Part shown: piece after piece, positions 1 through 7,912 of the stretch
Numbering within the stretch: the first letter of the stretch is position 1
Layout of the letters: every line of letters starts with the position of its first letter
From: Streptomyces sp. TLI_053
GTDB taxonomy: Bacteria; Actinomycetota; Actinomycetes; Streptomycetales; Streptomycetaceae
Direction: 5' to 3'
Length of the DNA stretch: 64,000 bases
Assembly (NCBI RefSeq): GCF_900105395.1
Contig: NZ_LT629775.1
Span: 3,118,501 to 3,182,500 of the forward strand
Notes under the pieces: model-generated
Told to the model about the DNA's origin: nothing
Database searches by the model: none
The model's input: only the letters and a program-made list of their open reading frames with translations
Translations under genes and position numbers: made by a program

Positions 1-253
1 GCAGGTAGAGCGGCAGGACGGCGCTGACCATCTCGGACGAGACGTCGGTGACCAGGCTGACCACGCCCAGGACCACCACGGTGCCGGGGACGGCCGCCCG
101 GACGGCGGTGCGGCGGCCGTCGGCGGTGGCGGTGCCGTCGGCGGTGCCTGTGCCGTGGGCGGTGCCGGTGCCGTCGGCGGCCTCCCGCCGCCCCGGCCGG
201 GTCTCGGCCGGGGCGACGGGGGCCTTGGAGCTGCGGGAGTCCGCGACGTACAC
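1..253 (-). CDS. MFS transporter, N-terminal part (continues off the left edge)
   Basis: Only the first 84 codons are present. A GTG start at 253 follows the stop of the phosphoesterase gene by 5 bp, so the two are probably co-transcribed. A Gly/Thr/Ala-rich cytoplasmic leader of about 50 residues precedes the first membrane helix, which reads VVVLGVVSLVTDVSSEMVSA. The helix-end motif SLxTDVSSEM followed by LPLYL is characteristic of a family of major facilitator superfamily permeases. The substrate cannot be told from this fragment. The family call rests on that one motif and helix. Confidence 0.72.
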   Translation of the reverse strand, partial: MYVADSRSSKAPVAPAETRPGRREAADGTGTAHGTGTADGTATADGRRTAVRAAVPGTVVVLGVVSLVTDVSSEMVSAVLPLYL

Positions 254-258
254 GGGCG

Positions 259-1197
259 TCAGTTCCAGATGCCGGTGATGGTGGCGGCGGTGGCGGCGTT
301 GCCCGCGTGGCTGGTCAGGCCGGCGAGGTCCTCCAGGGTGCGCAGCACGTTGTAGTGGTTGTACGTGGTGGCGGTGGTGGAGCCCGGGGTGACGTGGGCG
401 CCGTAGAAGACGGTGGGGATGCGGTTGCCGGAGAGGCGGTTGTCCTCGTCGAAGGTGACGACGAGGAGGCTGTTGTTGGCCTTGGCCCAGGTGGCGTAGG
501 CGCCGAGCTTGTTCTTGATCCAGGTGTCGCCGGTGCCGACCGAGCAGTCGTGCATGTCGTTGCAGAGGTCCGGGACGACGAAGGAGACCTTCGGCAGGGT
601 CGCGTAGTTCGTCGGGAACTGCGTCATGGTGTACGCGGTGTTGGTCGGCACGTTGGAGAAGCCGAACCACGGGTTGTGCTTCTGCGCGTACTTGCCGCTG
701 GAACAGACGGTCGAGCCCTGGCTCGGCAGGCCCTCGTTGTAGCTGCCCCAGGTCTTGCCGGCGGCGATCAGCTCGGAGGCGAGGTTCGGCTTGTTGATGG
801 AGCCGACGGAGACGCAACTGTCGTCGGTGCGGCCCTGGTTGGAGCCGGAGAACAGCTGGTAGTAGTTGGGCTCGCTGGGGTGGGTGAGCCCGAAGGACTG
901 GGTGAGGGTGGCGCCGCCGGCCTTGAGGGTGTTGTTGATGTACGGCGCGCTGGAGCTGCCGATGACCTGGGTGTAGGCGTGGTTCTCCAGGACGACGACG
1001 ACCACGTGGTCGGGCGTCGGCAGGGCGGCGGCCTGCGCGGCGGTGCCGGTGGCGGCCCAGAGGCCGAGCGAGCCGGCGACGAGGCCGAGCCCGGCGGCCG
1101 AGGCGGTCAGCGTGCGGCGGCGGGGGCGGCTCGGGGCGGCACCCCCGGCGCTCGGGGTGGTGGCGCTCATGTCAACAGTGTCCGGAGTTTCGGGCAT
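259..1197 (-). CDS. Secreted phosphoesterase (PF04185-type acid phosphatase/phospholipase C-like)
   Basis: A 312-residue exported protein of the alkaline-phosphatase-like phosphoesterase family (acid phosphatases and phospholipase C relatives). A basic twin-Arg-like stretch (SRPRRRTLTASAAG) and a hydrophobic helix ending TAAQAA form a signal peptide. The mature part starts with VVVVVLENHAY, where the acidic residue and Asn of LEN are the usual metal/active-site region. It continues with THPSEPNYY and ends with VTFDEDN and the HYNVLRTLEDLAGL helix typical of the family. The ATG has a GGAGGACACC ribosome site. A PHO-box-like repeat lies about 150 bp upstream, which suits a phosphate-scavenging role. 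The physiological substrate is not visible. Confidence 0.85.
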   Translation of the reverse strand: MPETPDTVDMSATTPSAGGAAPSRPRRRTLTASAAGLGLVAGSLGLWAATGTAAQAAALPTPDHVVVVVLENHAYTQVIGSSSAPYINNTLKAGGATLTQSFGLTHPSEPNYYQLFSGSNQGRTDDSCVSVGSINKPNLASELIAAGKTWGSYNEGLPSQGSTVCSSGKYAQKHNPWFGFSNVPTNTAYTMTQFPTNYATLPKVSFVVPDLCNDMHDCSVGTGDTWIKNKLGAYATWAKANNSLLVVTFDEDNRLSGNRIPTVFYGAHVTPGSTTATTYNHYNVLRTLEDLAGLTSHAGNAATAATITGIWN

Positions 1198-1639
1198 GGT
1201 GTCCTCCGTGCGTCGGGAACGGCGGCGGGCAGGGCAGGCTTTCCCGGCCGCCGGGTACTGCCGGGTGGGAGAGCACCGCCGGTCGGGGCGGCGGCGGTTT
1301 CGGAGCGCCGCAAACAGTAGGAGCGGCCCGGTGGCGCGGGCCTCGGCGGAGAGGTGAAGAACAGGCGAACAGGGATCGGTGGCCGAGCTTCGCCGTCGGC
1401 CGGAGCCGGGGGAACGTCACATTCGGCCCGATTGACCCGTCCGTCGCGGGCGTGGTGGGATTTCCGGCGGCCCCGACGCCCGGTATCGCCCTGACCTGCG
1501 GCATTCCGCCCGGGCGGGGAGCGGCGGATTTCGGCCGCCCCCGGTGGCCGCCGGGCCGCGCCGGCCGGCGTCCGGCCTTCGGGCGGGTGTCGGGCGGATG
1601 ACGTGGAGGAGCGGGACGTGAGCGGACGGTGAGCGCGGC
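1198..1639. other. 442-bp intergenic region with divergent promoters
   Basis: This non-coding stretch separates the leftward phosphoesterase from the rightward cobalamin genes. It contains the PHO-box-like repeat at 1349-1370. I looked for a cobalamin riboswitch before the cobalamin genes and did not recognise one. Nothing else is identifiable. Confidence 0.5.
1349..1370 (-). promoter_or_regulatory. PHO-box-like direct repeat upstream of the phosphoesterase
   Basis: On the minus strand two adjacent 11-nt units read GTTCGCCTGTT and CTTCACCTCTC. Each matches the conserved GTTCACC part of the streptomycete PhoP direct-repeat unit at six of seven positions. It lies about 150 bp before the start codon. 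PhoP control is an inference. Confidence 0.45.
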
Positions 1640-2305
1640 GTGAGGGATCCGGAGCGGGACGGGGCCGGCCTGCCCGACGGCCCGGGCCCGCGGGGCGACG
1701 GGAGCACTCCGGGGGCGTGGACCGCGCAGGACGCGCGGGGCGCTCGCGGCGTGCACGGTGCGCGCGGTGCGCACGGTGTGCGCGGTACGGGGCGCGCCCC
1801 GGACGACGGCGGGTCCGTCGACGATGCGGGGCCCGTCGTCGGCGCGGGCGTCGTCGGCGAGCACGTCGTCGACGAGCACCTCGTCGGCGAGCACGTCGCC
1901 GACGGCCCGGGCCTCGTCGTCGGCGTGGGCGTGCGCGCGACCGCCACCCGGAGCGAGTTGCTGGAGCTGATCCGGCACACCCTCGCCGGAGCCGGACTGC
2001 CCGCCGACACCGTCCGCGCGCTCGCGACCCTCGCCGGCAAGGGCGGCCACCCCGCCGTCCGGACGGCCGCGGCGGCGCTCGGCGTCCCCGTGGCCGAGTA
2101 CCCGGCCGAGGCGCTGGCCGCCGTCCGGGTGCCGAACCCGTCCGGCACCGTCGGCGCGGCGGTCGGCACGGTCAGCGTGGCCGAGGCGGCGGCGCTGGCG
2201 GCGACGGGCGGCGGCGAACTCCTCGTCGCCAAACGGAAGACCGCGTCCGCGACGGCCGCCGTCGCCCGCACCCCCCACCCCCGGAACGCAGGAGAGCAGC
2301 CGTGA
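1640..2305 (+). CDS. Cobalamin biosynthesis protein, CbiG/CobE C-terminal domain
   Basis: The last 125 residues (from VVGVGVRATATRSELLELI) match the CbiG C-terminal/CobE domain: a VGVG start, a helix with LAGAGLP, TLAGKGGHPA, and a C-terminal VAEAAAL..GGGELLVAKRKT. Proteins of this domain take part in corrin ring contraction/methylation steps of cobalamin synthesis. The first 95 residues are a low-complexity Arg/Gly/His/Val/Asp-rich stretch unlike the family, so the true start may lie further in. The GTG at 1640 has only a weak ribosome site. The stop overlaps the cobC start by 4 bp (GTGA), showing translational coupling. Confidence 0.72.
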   Translation: MRDPERDGAGLPDGPGPRGDGSTPGAWTAQDARGARGVHGARGAHGVRGTGRAPDDGGSVDDAGPVVGAGVVGEHVVDEHLVGEHVADGPGLVVGVGVRATATRSELLELIRHTLAGAGLPADTVRALATLAGKGGHPAVRTAAAALGVPVAEYPAEALAAVRVPNPSGTVGAAVGTVSVAEAAALAATGGGELLVAKRKTASATAAVARTPHPRNAGEQP

Positions 2306-3417
2306 CCCCCCACTCGCCCGCCGGACCCGGGACGCCCGAGCCGGACCTGCGCCACCACGGCGACGCCGAGGTCCGCGACGGTGGCGCCGGCCTGGTCGAC
2401 CTCGCCGTCAACGTCCGCACCGGCACGCCCCCGGCCTGGCTGCGCACACGCCTCGCCACCACCCTCGCCGACCTCGCCGCGTACCCCGACGGCACCGCCG
2501 CCCGGGCCGCCGTCGCCGCCCGGCACGGCCGCCCGGTGGACGAGGTACTGCTCACCTCCGGCGCCGCCGAGGCGTTCGTGCTGCTCGCCCGGGTGCTGAC
2601 GCCACGTCATGTCACGGTGGTCCATCCCCAGTTCACCGAGCCCGAGGCCGCTCTGCGGGACGCCGGGCACCCGGTGCACCGCGCCCTGCTCTCCCCCGCC
2701 GAGGGCTTCCGGCTGACCACCGGCGCCGTCCCGGAGGAGTCCGACCTGGTCGTGCTCGGCAACCCCACCAACCCCACCTCCGTGCTCCACCCGGCCGCCG
2801 CCGTCGCCGCGCTGGCCCGGCCCGGCCGCACCCTGGTGATCGACGAGGCGTTCATGGACACCGTGCCCGGGGAGAGCGAGTCCCTGGCCGACGCACGGGA
2901 GTTGCCGGGCCGGGTGGTGGTCCTGCGCAGCCTCACCAAGACCTGGGGCCTGGCCGGGCTGCGGATCGGCTACGTGCTCGGCCCGGCCCCGCTGATCGCC
3001 GCACTCGCCGCCGCCCAGCCGCTCTGGCCGGTCTCCACCCCGGCCCTGGTCGCGGCCGAGGTCTGCTCGGCCCCGGCGGCGCTGGACGAGGCCGAGCAGG
3101 CCGCGCACGAGCTCGGCCTCCGGCGCGACCACCTGCTGAAGGGCCTGGCCGCCCTCCCCGAGGTCCGGGTGCACGGCGAACCGGCGGCCTCCTTCGTGCT
3201 GGTTGAGCTGCCCGGCGCGGACGCCGTGCGCGACCGGCTGCGCGAACGCGGCTTCGCCGTCCGCCGGGGCGACACCTTCCCCGGCCTCGGCCCGGACTGG
3301 CTCCGGATCGCCGTCCGGGACGAGGGCACCGCGGACGCGTTCCTCGCCGCGCTCGCCGAGGCCCTGGGCCGGAGGCCGTCCGACAATTCCTGGCCGAGGT
3401 CGTCCGACAATTCCTAG
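2302..3417 (+). CDS. cobC: CobC-type threonine-phosphate decarboxylase / PLP-dependent aminotransferase
   Basis: A 371-residue fold-type I PLP enzyme of the histidinol-phosphate aminotransferase/CobC branch. It would supply the (R)-1-amino-2-propanol phosphate linker of cobalamin. Visible motifs are a phosphate-loop region TSGAAEAF, the GNPTNPTS segment, VIDEAF with the PLP-pyridine Asp, and SLTKTWGLAGLRIGY with the Schiff-base Lys and phosphate-binding Arg. The start is the GTG inside the GTGA overlap with the preceding gene, preceded by GGAGAG. Pairing with the CbiG/CobE-like gene supports the cobalamin assignment over general aminotransfer. The tail carries a duplicated SDNS. Confidence 0.85.
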   Translation: MTPHSPAGPGTPEPDLRHHGDAEVRDGGAGLVDLAVNVRTGTPPAWLRTRLATTLADLAAYPDGTAARAAVAARHGRPVDEVLLTSGAAEAFVLLARVLTPRHVTVVHPQFTEPEAALRDAGHPVHRALLSPAEGFRLTTGAVPEESDLVVLGNPTNPTSVLHPAAAVAALARPGRTLVIDEAFMDTVPGESESLADARELPGRVVVLRSLTKTWGLAGLRIGYVLGPAPLIAALAAAQPLWPVSTPALVAAEVCSAPAALDEAEQAAHELGLRRDHLLKGLAALPEVRVHGEPAASFVLVELPGADAVRDRLRERGFAVRRGDTFPGLGPDWLRIAVRDEGTADAFLAALAEALGRRPSDNSWPRSSDNS

Positions 3418-3738
3418 CTAGGGGTTGGCGGGGCGGCCGAGGGCGGCGGACGTCCCGACCGGCCCCGAGCCCGGGACCGGACCCGGGAGGGTGAGCGTCG
3501 GCGTGCCCGAGGGCGTCGTCACCACCACCGTGATCGGCGCCGAACGCCCGCCCGACCCGCCGTCCCCCGAGGTCAGGAGCACCACCGTCAGGGTCGCCCC
3601 GGCCATCGCGACCACCGCCCAGCGTGCGCGGCGCGCCGCCCGTCCGCCCGCGTTCCGGTCCGTCTCCTCGCCGTCCACGCCCTCGCCGTCCACGCCCTCG
3701 CCCGCCGTGCCCTCGAACTGCCGGTGCCCGCCGCCCAT
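3418..3738 (-). CDS. Small single-pass membrane or exported protein of unknown function
   Basis: The 106-residue product begins with a Gly/Glu/Asp-rich cytoplasmic stretch containing a duplicated GEGVDGE. It has a basic RRARW flank and one hydrophobic segment (AVVAMAGATLTVVLLTSG). It ends in a Thr/Pro/Gly-rich tail outside the membrane. The ATG at 3738 is preceded by GGGGAGGCGACCGGG, a good ribosome site. The gene stops one base after the convergent cobC stop, so the two 3' ends abut. I do not recognise a family. Confidence 0.6.
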   Translation of the reverse strand: MGGGHRQFEGTAGEGVDGEGVDGEETDRNAGGRAARRARWAVVAMAGATLTVVLLTSGDGGSGGRSAPITVVVTTPSGTPTLTLPGPVPGSGPVGTSAALGRPANP

Positions 3739-3824
3739 CCCGGTCGCCTCCCCGGACTCGTTTCTGGTACTCGTGGGACCTCTCCGAACGGCAACCGGTT
3801 CCGCGATCGCGGAAAGAAGTCCTC

Positions 3825-4640
3825 TCAGGACACCGGCCCGACCCGGTCCCCGACCCGCACCCGCCCGGGCCGCAGCACCCGGGCGTACACCCCCAGGCAG
3901 GGCAGCGCCGACATGCCCGGCAACGGCACCACCCGGTTGCGCTCCGCGAGCACCCGCAGCGCCGCCGCCGAGCGCGGCAGTCCCGGCCCGTGCGCGAGAG
4001 TGGGGACGGCGCACCGCGGCGTCGCGGCCAGGACGTGCAGGCGCAGCTCCGGCCCGACCGCCAACTCCCCCTCCACCCATCCGTTCTCGACGAAACCGGA
4101 GACGCCGCCGGGCGTCCGCAGCACCAGGTTGGGGCGGTACCGCCGGGCCGCCGCCGCGGGCGCGTCCGCGGCGGCGAGCGCGGCCGTGGTGAGCAGGTGG
4201 AGCGGCGCGAAGTCGAAGAAGGTGCCGGACGGCGCACCGCGCCCCAACTCACTGACGGTGAAGCCGACCTCGGCACCCACGCCGTGGGCCAGCACCTCCT
4301 CCGGGACGGACCGTTCGACGCTCGCTCCCGGCGGCGGCACGTCCACCAGCCGGACCTTGCGGCCCAGCCGCTCCGAGAGTCCGCCCTCGTCGACGGCCTC
4401 CCCGTCCCGGTCGAGGACGGTCACCCTGCCGCCCGGCCCGGTGACCGCCGTGAACCCGAGCACGGCCGCCCACAGCCGGGGGTTCTTGGCGCTCGCCACC
4501 CGGCCGGTGCCGACGTCCAGCAGCGCCCACGCCCGGTCGCCGGCGACACCGCGTTCCGACACCTCCGCCTCGCGGAGCTCCTCGCCGAGCATCGACTTCA
4601 CCGGGTACCGGCACAGCCGCTCCACCGTGGCGGCCGGCAC
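3825..4640 (-). CDS. MOSC domain-containing protein
   Basis: A 271-residue protein with an N-terminal MOSC beta-barrel domain (VERLCRYPVKSMLGEEL) followed by the MOSC domain proper (NLVLRTPGG.SGFVENGWVEGELAVG..L). MOSC proteins carry sulfur or molybdenum-cofactor ligands. The family includes molybdenum cofactor sulfurases and YcbX/YiiM-type enzymes that reduce N-hydroxylated compounds. A Cys in the C-terminal part (ATPRCAVPTLAHG) sits where the family's conserved Cys is expected. The GTG start lies 5 bp after the stop of the upstream HAD-like gene, so the two form an operon. Confidence 0.85.
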   Translation of the reverse strand: MPAATVERLCRYPVKSMLGEELREAEVSERGVAGDRAWALLDVGTGRVASAKNPRLWAAVLGFTAVTGPGGRVTVLDRDGEAVDEGGLSERLGRKVRLVDVPPPGASVERSVPEEVLAHGVGAEVGFTVSELGRGAPSGTFFDFAPLHLLTTAALAAADAPAAAARRYRPNLVLRTPGGVSGFVENGWVEGELAVGPELRLHVLAATPRCAVPTLAHGPGLPRSAAALRVLAERNRVVPLPGMSALPCLGVYARVLRPGRVRVGDRVGPVS

Positions 4641-4645
4641 GGCGC

Positions 4646-5188
4646 TCAGGCCCCCGCCTCGGTCCGCGCCCACTCCCGCAGCGTGTCGAAGTCCTCGGCC
4701 CGCAGGCCGAGCCCGGGGTGGATCCGGAACGTCGCCGCCGGGCCCGGGTGGTTGGCGGCTATCCACTCGGTGTCCTGCGGTCCCAGCTCGTCGTCCACCC
4801 AGACGAAGGGCCGCCCGGCCGCCCACTCGACCAGGACCCTGGTCTTCCAGTGCAGGCCGTCCGGGTCCTCGTGGAACATCTTCGGCCAGGCGATGAACGG
4901 GAGTTCGGGCAGGCCGACGAGCGGGCCGATCCAGGTGTTGGCCTCGCCCTTCCAGGCGGTCGCCCAGACCAGTTCGAAGGGCAGGTCGAGCAGCCGGGGG
5001 CCGTGGTCGGGGTTGATCCAGAGCCGGATCGGCTCGATCTCCCCGGTCGGCCGGCCGGGGAAGCGCGCCAGCAGGAAGTCCGGGCGGACGTGGTGGGTGC
5101 CGTATCCGGCGGGCTGTTCCGGCGGCTGGGCGGCGAACGGGTTCAGCGGGCCGTCGACGTCGAGGAGGAGCAGCGGGAGGGTGGTCAT
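4646..5188 (-). CDS. HAD-like hypothetical protein
   Basis: The 180-residue protein opens with LPLLLLDVDGPLNPF, a DxDG haloacid-dehalogenase nucleophile motif. Later it has FVWVDDELG, the second acidic HAD motif, and a C-terminal helix DFDTLREWA. The middle is rich in Trp. It fits a small actinobacterial HAD-domain family of unknown substrate. It is first in a two-gene operon with the MOSC protein. No signal peptide is seen. Confidence 0.7.
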   Translation of the reverse strand: MTTLPLLLLDVDGPLNPFAAQPPEQPAGYGTHHVRPDFLLARFPGRPTGEIEPIRLWINPDHGPRLLDLPFELVWATAWKGEANTWIGPLVGLPELPFIAWPKMFHEDPDGLHWKTRVLVEWAAGRPFVWVDDELGPQDTEWIAANHPGPAATFRIHPGLGLRAEDFDTLREWARTEAGA

Positions 5189-5367
5189 GTCGCGAATGGT
5201 CCCGCGCGACGGCCTTCTTGACCATCTTTTTTACGGCGGGCGGGAGGGCCCGGGGCGGTCCGGAACAGAATCGGGATATTTCCCGCACCGGACCGTGAAC
5301 GTCCCCGGCGTACGGTCGTCCTGCGCCGGTGAGCGACACCGGCGGTCACAACCCTGGGGGATCCGCC

Positions 5368-6021
5368 ATGCGCCCGCGCCGTCTCGTTCTCACCGCCGTC
5401 GCCGTCGCGGCCCTCGCCGCCACCGCCACCGCCTGCGGGCCGGAGAACAGCGACCCCGCCCCCGCCGCGTCCGGCCCGGCCACGACGGCCGCCGCCCCCG
5501 CCACCGCGGCCCCGGCGACCACGCCCGCGCCCGCCACCACCCCGGCCACCACCCCGGCTCCGGCCTCCGCTCCCGCCACCGCGGCCGCGCCCGTTACGGG
5601 GAAGCCCTCCACCCCGGCCCAGGCCGCCGGCACCTGCGGTGCCAAGGACCTCGTCCTCACCGCCAAGGTCGAGTCCCAGGCGGGCGGCTACGTCCTGATC
5701 ACCGCCAAGGCCAAGCCCGGCGTCACCTGCACCCTGCCCGCCCGCCCCGTGATCGCCTTCGGCTCGGGCGGCATCGAGGCGGCCAAGGCCGAGCAGACCG
5801 CCGCCCAGCCGATCAAGCTCAGCGGGTCGGAGGCCGCCTACGCGGGCGTCATGACCAAGACCACCAAGGACAACCAGGCGATCCAGTTCAACGACGTGAT
5901 CGTCGGCATCACCACCCCGGACCCGGACCCGGTCAGCCTGCCGATCGGCCCGACCAACGTGGACAAGCCGATCGTCACCAACTGGCACAGCCGGCCCGCG
6001 GAGGCCGTGCCGGTCCACTGA
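5368..6021 (+). CDS. DUF4232-type secreted lipoprotein
   Basis: A 217-residue lipoprotein. The signal peptide ends in a lipobox LAATATAC, then comes an Ala/Thr/Pro-rich linker of about 60 residues. A C-terminal beta-sandwich domain follows, with paired Cys (CGAKDLVL ... GVTCTLPARPVIAFG) as in DUF4232 domains of streptomycete lipoproteins. It would be anchored on the outer face of the membrane; its function is unknown. I chose the ATG at 5368 because GGGGG lies just upstream and the signal peptide begins there. An earlier in-frame GTG at 5329 would put a non-hydrophobic extension before it. Confidence 0.75.
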   Translation: MRPRRLVLTAVAVAALAATATACGPENSDPAPAASGPATTAAAPATAAPATTPAPATTPATTPAPASAPATAAAPVTGKPSTPAQAAGTCGAKDLVLTAKVESQAGGYVLITAKAKPGVTCTLPARPVIAFGSGGIEAAKAEQTAAQPIKLSGSEAAYAGVMTKTTKDNQAIQFNDVIVGITTPDPDPVSLPIGPTNVDKPIVTNWHSRPAEAVPVH

Positions 6022-6127
6022 CGGGCCCGGGCCGCCTCCGGGCCGGTGCCCGGACCGGCGATCACCGGCCCCGAGGCGGCCCGGTAATCGCTGGTCCGGG
6101 CACCGGCTCCTCTGCTTGGATCCGGCC

Positions 6128-6559
6128 ATGACCACGGAACTGCCGGACGGCTACGAGATCTCCACCGACCCCGCGCGCCTCGACGCCGCCCTGATCCACC
6201 GGTGGCTGTCCGAGGACGCCTACTGGGCCCTCGGCCGCAGCCGCGAGAAGCAGGACCTCGCCATCGCCGGCTCGCTCAACTTCGGCGTCTACGAGAGCGC
6301 TTCCGGCGGTCAGCTCGGCTACGCCCGGGTGGTCACCGATTTCGCCACCTTCGCCTGGCTCTGCGACGTCTACATCGCCCCGGCGGCCCGCGGCCGGGGC
6401 CTCGGCACCGCCCTCGCCGCCGCCGCCCGCGACCACCTCGCCCCCTACGGCCTGCGCCGCCTCCTGCTCGCCACCGCCGACGCCCACCCCGTCTACGCGA
6501 AGGTCGGCTTCGAGCCGATGGCGAAGCCGGAGAAGTGGATGATCCTCGGCCAGCAGTGA
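6128..6559 (+). CDS. GNAT family N-acetyltransferase
   Basis: A 143-residue single-domain acetyltransferase. The acetyl-CoA pyrophosphate-binding motif is seen in LCDVYIAPAARGRGLGTALAAA (RGRGLG), followed by the motif B region LLATADAHPVYAKVGFEP. Its N-terminal pattern (WLSEDAYWALGRSRE) is typical of the family of small GNATs annotated near YjdJ/ElaA-like enzymes. The substrate is unknown. A strong hairpin follows at 6641-6684. Confidence 0.85.
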   Translation: MTTELPDGYEISTDPARLDAALIHRWLSEDAYWALGRSREKQDLAIAGSLNFGVYESASGGQLGYARVVTDFATFAWLCDVYIAPAARGRGLGTALAAAARDHLAPYGLRRLLLATADAHPVYAKVGFEPMAKPEKWMILGQQ

Positions 6560-6640
6560 AGCAGTGCTGTGAAGCAGTGTCGTGAGGCACTGCGGTGGAA
6601 CGGTGCGCTGACGCAGTGCCGTGGAGCACCACGCCGGAAA

Positions 6641-6684
6641 CGCCCGCAGGGCCTCCCCCGTTGCTCGGGGAGGCCCTGCGGGCG
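6641..6684. terminator. Bidirectional hairpin terminator
   Basis: A perfect 18-bp stem (6641-6658 with 6667-6684) and an 8-nt loop lie between the convergent GNAT and glnII genes. No long U tract follows, as is usual in this GC range. Confidence 0.75.
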
Positions 6685-6717
6685 TACGCGGTACCACCGG
6701 CGGCGGACCGCCGTGGA

Positions 6718-7740
6718 TCAGACCTGGCCGGCCTTCTCCAGGGCGGCGCAGCAGGTGTTGATCAGCAGGCGGGTGACGACGTAGGGGTCGACGTTGGCGT
6801 TCGGCCGACGGTCCTCGATGTAACCCTTCTGGTCGACCTCGACCTGCCACGGGATGCGGACCGAGGCGCCGCGGTCCGAGACACCGTAGGAGTAGACGTT
6901 CCACGGGGCGGTCTCGTGCTTGCCGGTCAGGCGGGACTGGATGTCGTCGCCGTACTGGCTGACGTGCTCCAGGACCAGCTCCTGGGAGGCGCCGAGCGAC
7001 TCGCAGGCGGTGATGATCGCGTCGTAGCCCTCGCGCATCGCCTTGGTGGAGAAGTTGGTGTGCGCGCCCGCACCGTTCCAGTCGCCGCGGGCCGGCTTCG
7101 CGTCGAGGGTGGCGTCGATGCCGAACTCCTCGGCGGTGCGGTAGAGCAGGTAGCGGGCGATCCACATGTCGTCGGAGACGGTCAGGGCGTCGACCGGGCC
7201 GATCTGGAACTCCCACTGGCCGGGCATGACCTCGGCGTTGATGCCGCAGATGGCGAGGCCGGCGTCGATGCAGCGGTCCAGGTGCAGCTCGACGATCTCG
7301 CGGCCGAAGACCTCCTCGGCGCCGACACCGCAGTAGTAGCCGCCCTGCGGGGCCGGGAAGCCGCCCTCGGGGAAGCCGAGCGGGCGGGAGCCCTTGAAGA
7401 AGGTGTACTCCTGCTCGATGCCGAAGATCGACTCCTGGTCCGCGTACTGCTCGGCGACGGAGCGCAGCAGGGCGCGGGTGTTGGACTCGTGCGGGGTGCC
7501 GTCGGTCTCGTTGACCTCGCAGAGGACCAGGATGTGGTCGCCGCCGCGGATCGGGTCCTTGACGACCCGGACCGGCTCGAGGACGCGGTCCGAGGCGTGA
7601 CCCTCGGCCTGGTTGGTCGAGGAACCGTCGAAGCCCCAGGTGGGGATCTTGTCCGCGTTCGGCAGGACACGAGTCTTGGAGCGGAGCTTGGCGGTCGGCT
7701 TGGTGCCGTCGATCCAGATGTACTCGGCCTTGATTGCCAC
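6718..7740 (-). CDS. glnII: Glutamine synthetase type II
   Basis: A 340-residue eukaryotic-type (GSII) glutamine synthetase, which makes glutamine from glutamate, ammonia and ATP. Characteristic parts are the N-terminal EYIWIDGT, WGFDGSST, the ammonium/glutamate site region FGIEQEYTFF and CGINAEVMPGQWEFQIGP, the DWNGAGAHTN ATP loop, and SVRIPWQV...YIEDRRPNANVDPY near the end. Length matches streptomycete GlnII. The GTG start gives the conserved start (M)AIKAEYIWIDG. Expression is probably set by GlnR, whose four-box operator lies upstream. Confidence 0.95.
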   Translation of the reverse strand: MAIKAEYIWIDGTKPTAKLRSKTRVLPNADKIPTWGFDGSSTNQAEGHASDRVLEPVRVVKDPIRGGDHILVLCEVNETDGTPHESNTRALLRSVAEQYADQESIFGIEQEYTFFKGSRPLGFPEGGFPAPQGGYYCGVGAEEVFGREIVELHLDRCIDAGLAICGINAEVMPGQWEFQIGPVDALTVSDDMWIARYLLYRTAEEFGIDATLDAKPARGDWNGAGAHTNFSTKAMREGYDAIITACESLGASQELVLEHVSQYGDDIQSRLTGKHETAPWNVYSYGVSDRGASVRIPWQVEVDQKGYIEDRRPNANVDPYVVTRLLINTCCAALEKAGQV

Positions 7741-7795
7741 GGCGGTGTACCTCGCAAACTGGGTGGTGGGTGCCCGCGTAGCGTTGCAAGGCGCC

Positions 7796-7833
7796 GTTTC
7801 CCGGTTGTTCCTCTCATGTAACGCGCATGTGAA
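7796..7833 (-). promoter_or_regulatory. GlnR operator of glnII (may overlap a PhoP site)
   Basis: On the minus strand four half-sites repeat every 11 bp: TTCAC-n6-GTTAC-n6-GGAAC-n6-GAAAC. This is the GTnAC/GAAAC pattern of GlnR in streptomycetes. The upstream pair also reads as 11-nt units GTTCACATGCG and CGTTACATGAG, which resemble PhoP units; PhoP cross-control of glnII is known in the genus. Confidence 0.8.
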
Positions 7834-7860
7834 CCAACCGTCCGCATTGGCACGGTCACG

Positions 7861-7892
7861 GTGCGGGAGTGCCGCAGGTGGCACTCCCGCAC
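7861..7892. terminator. Hairpin downstream of the LASTG surface protein gene
   Basis: A perfect 13-bp stem (7861-7873 with 7880-7892) with a 6-nt loop sits just past the stop codon of the leftward gene and before the glnII promoter region. Confidence 0.65.
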
Positions 7893-7912
7893 GCCTGGAG
7901 ACCCCGGGGTTG

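Noticed and set aside
307..1320. Long open frames antisense to the phosphoesterase and to many other genes
   Set aside because: Such frames arise from the high GC third positions; their products are Arg/Gly/Ala-rich without domains, and the opposite strand encodes recognised proteins.
1198..1639. Cobalamin riboswitch before the cobalamin genes
   Set aside because: I could not find a convincing B12-box or the expected stem pattern in this stretch.
6570..6625. Repeated GAAGCAGTG-like units after the GNAT gene as an attachment site or small RNA
   Set aside because: The units are short and imperfect and no integrase or partner repeat is present.
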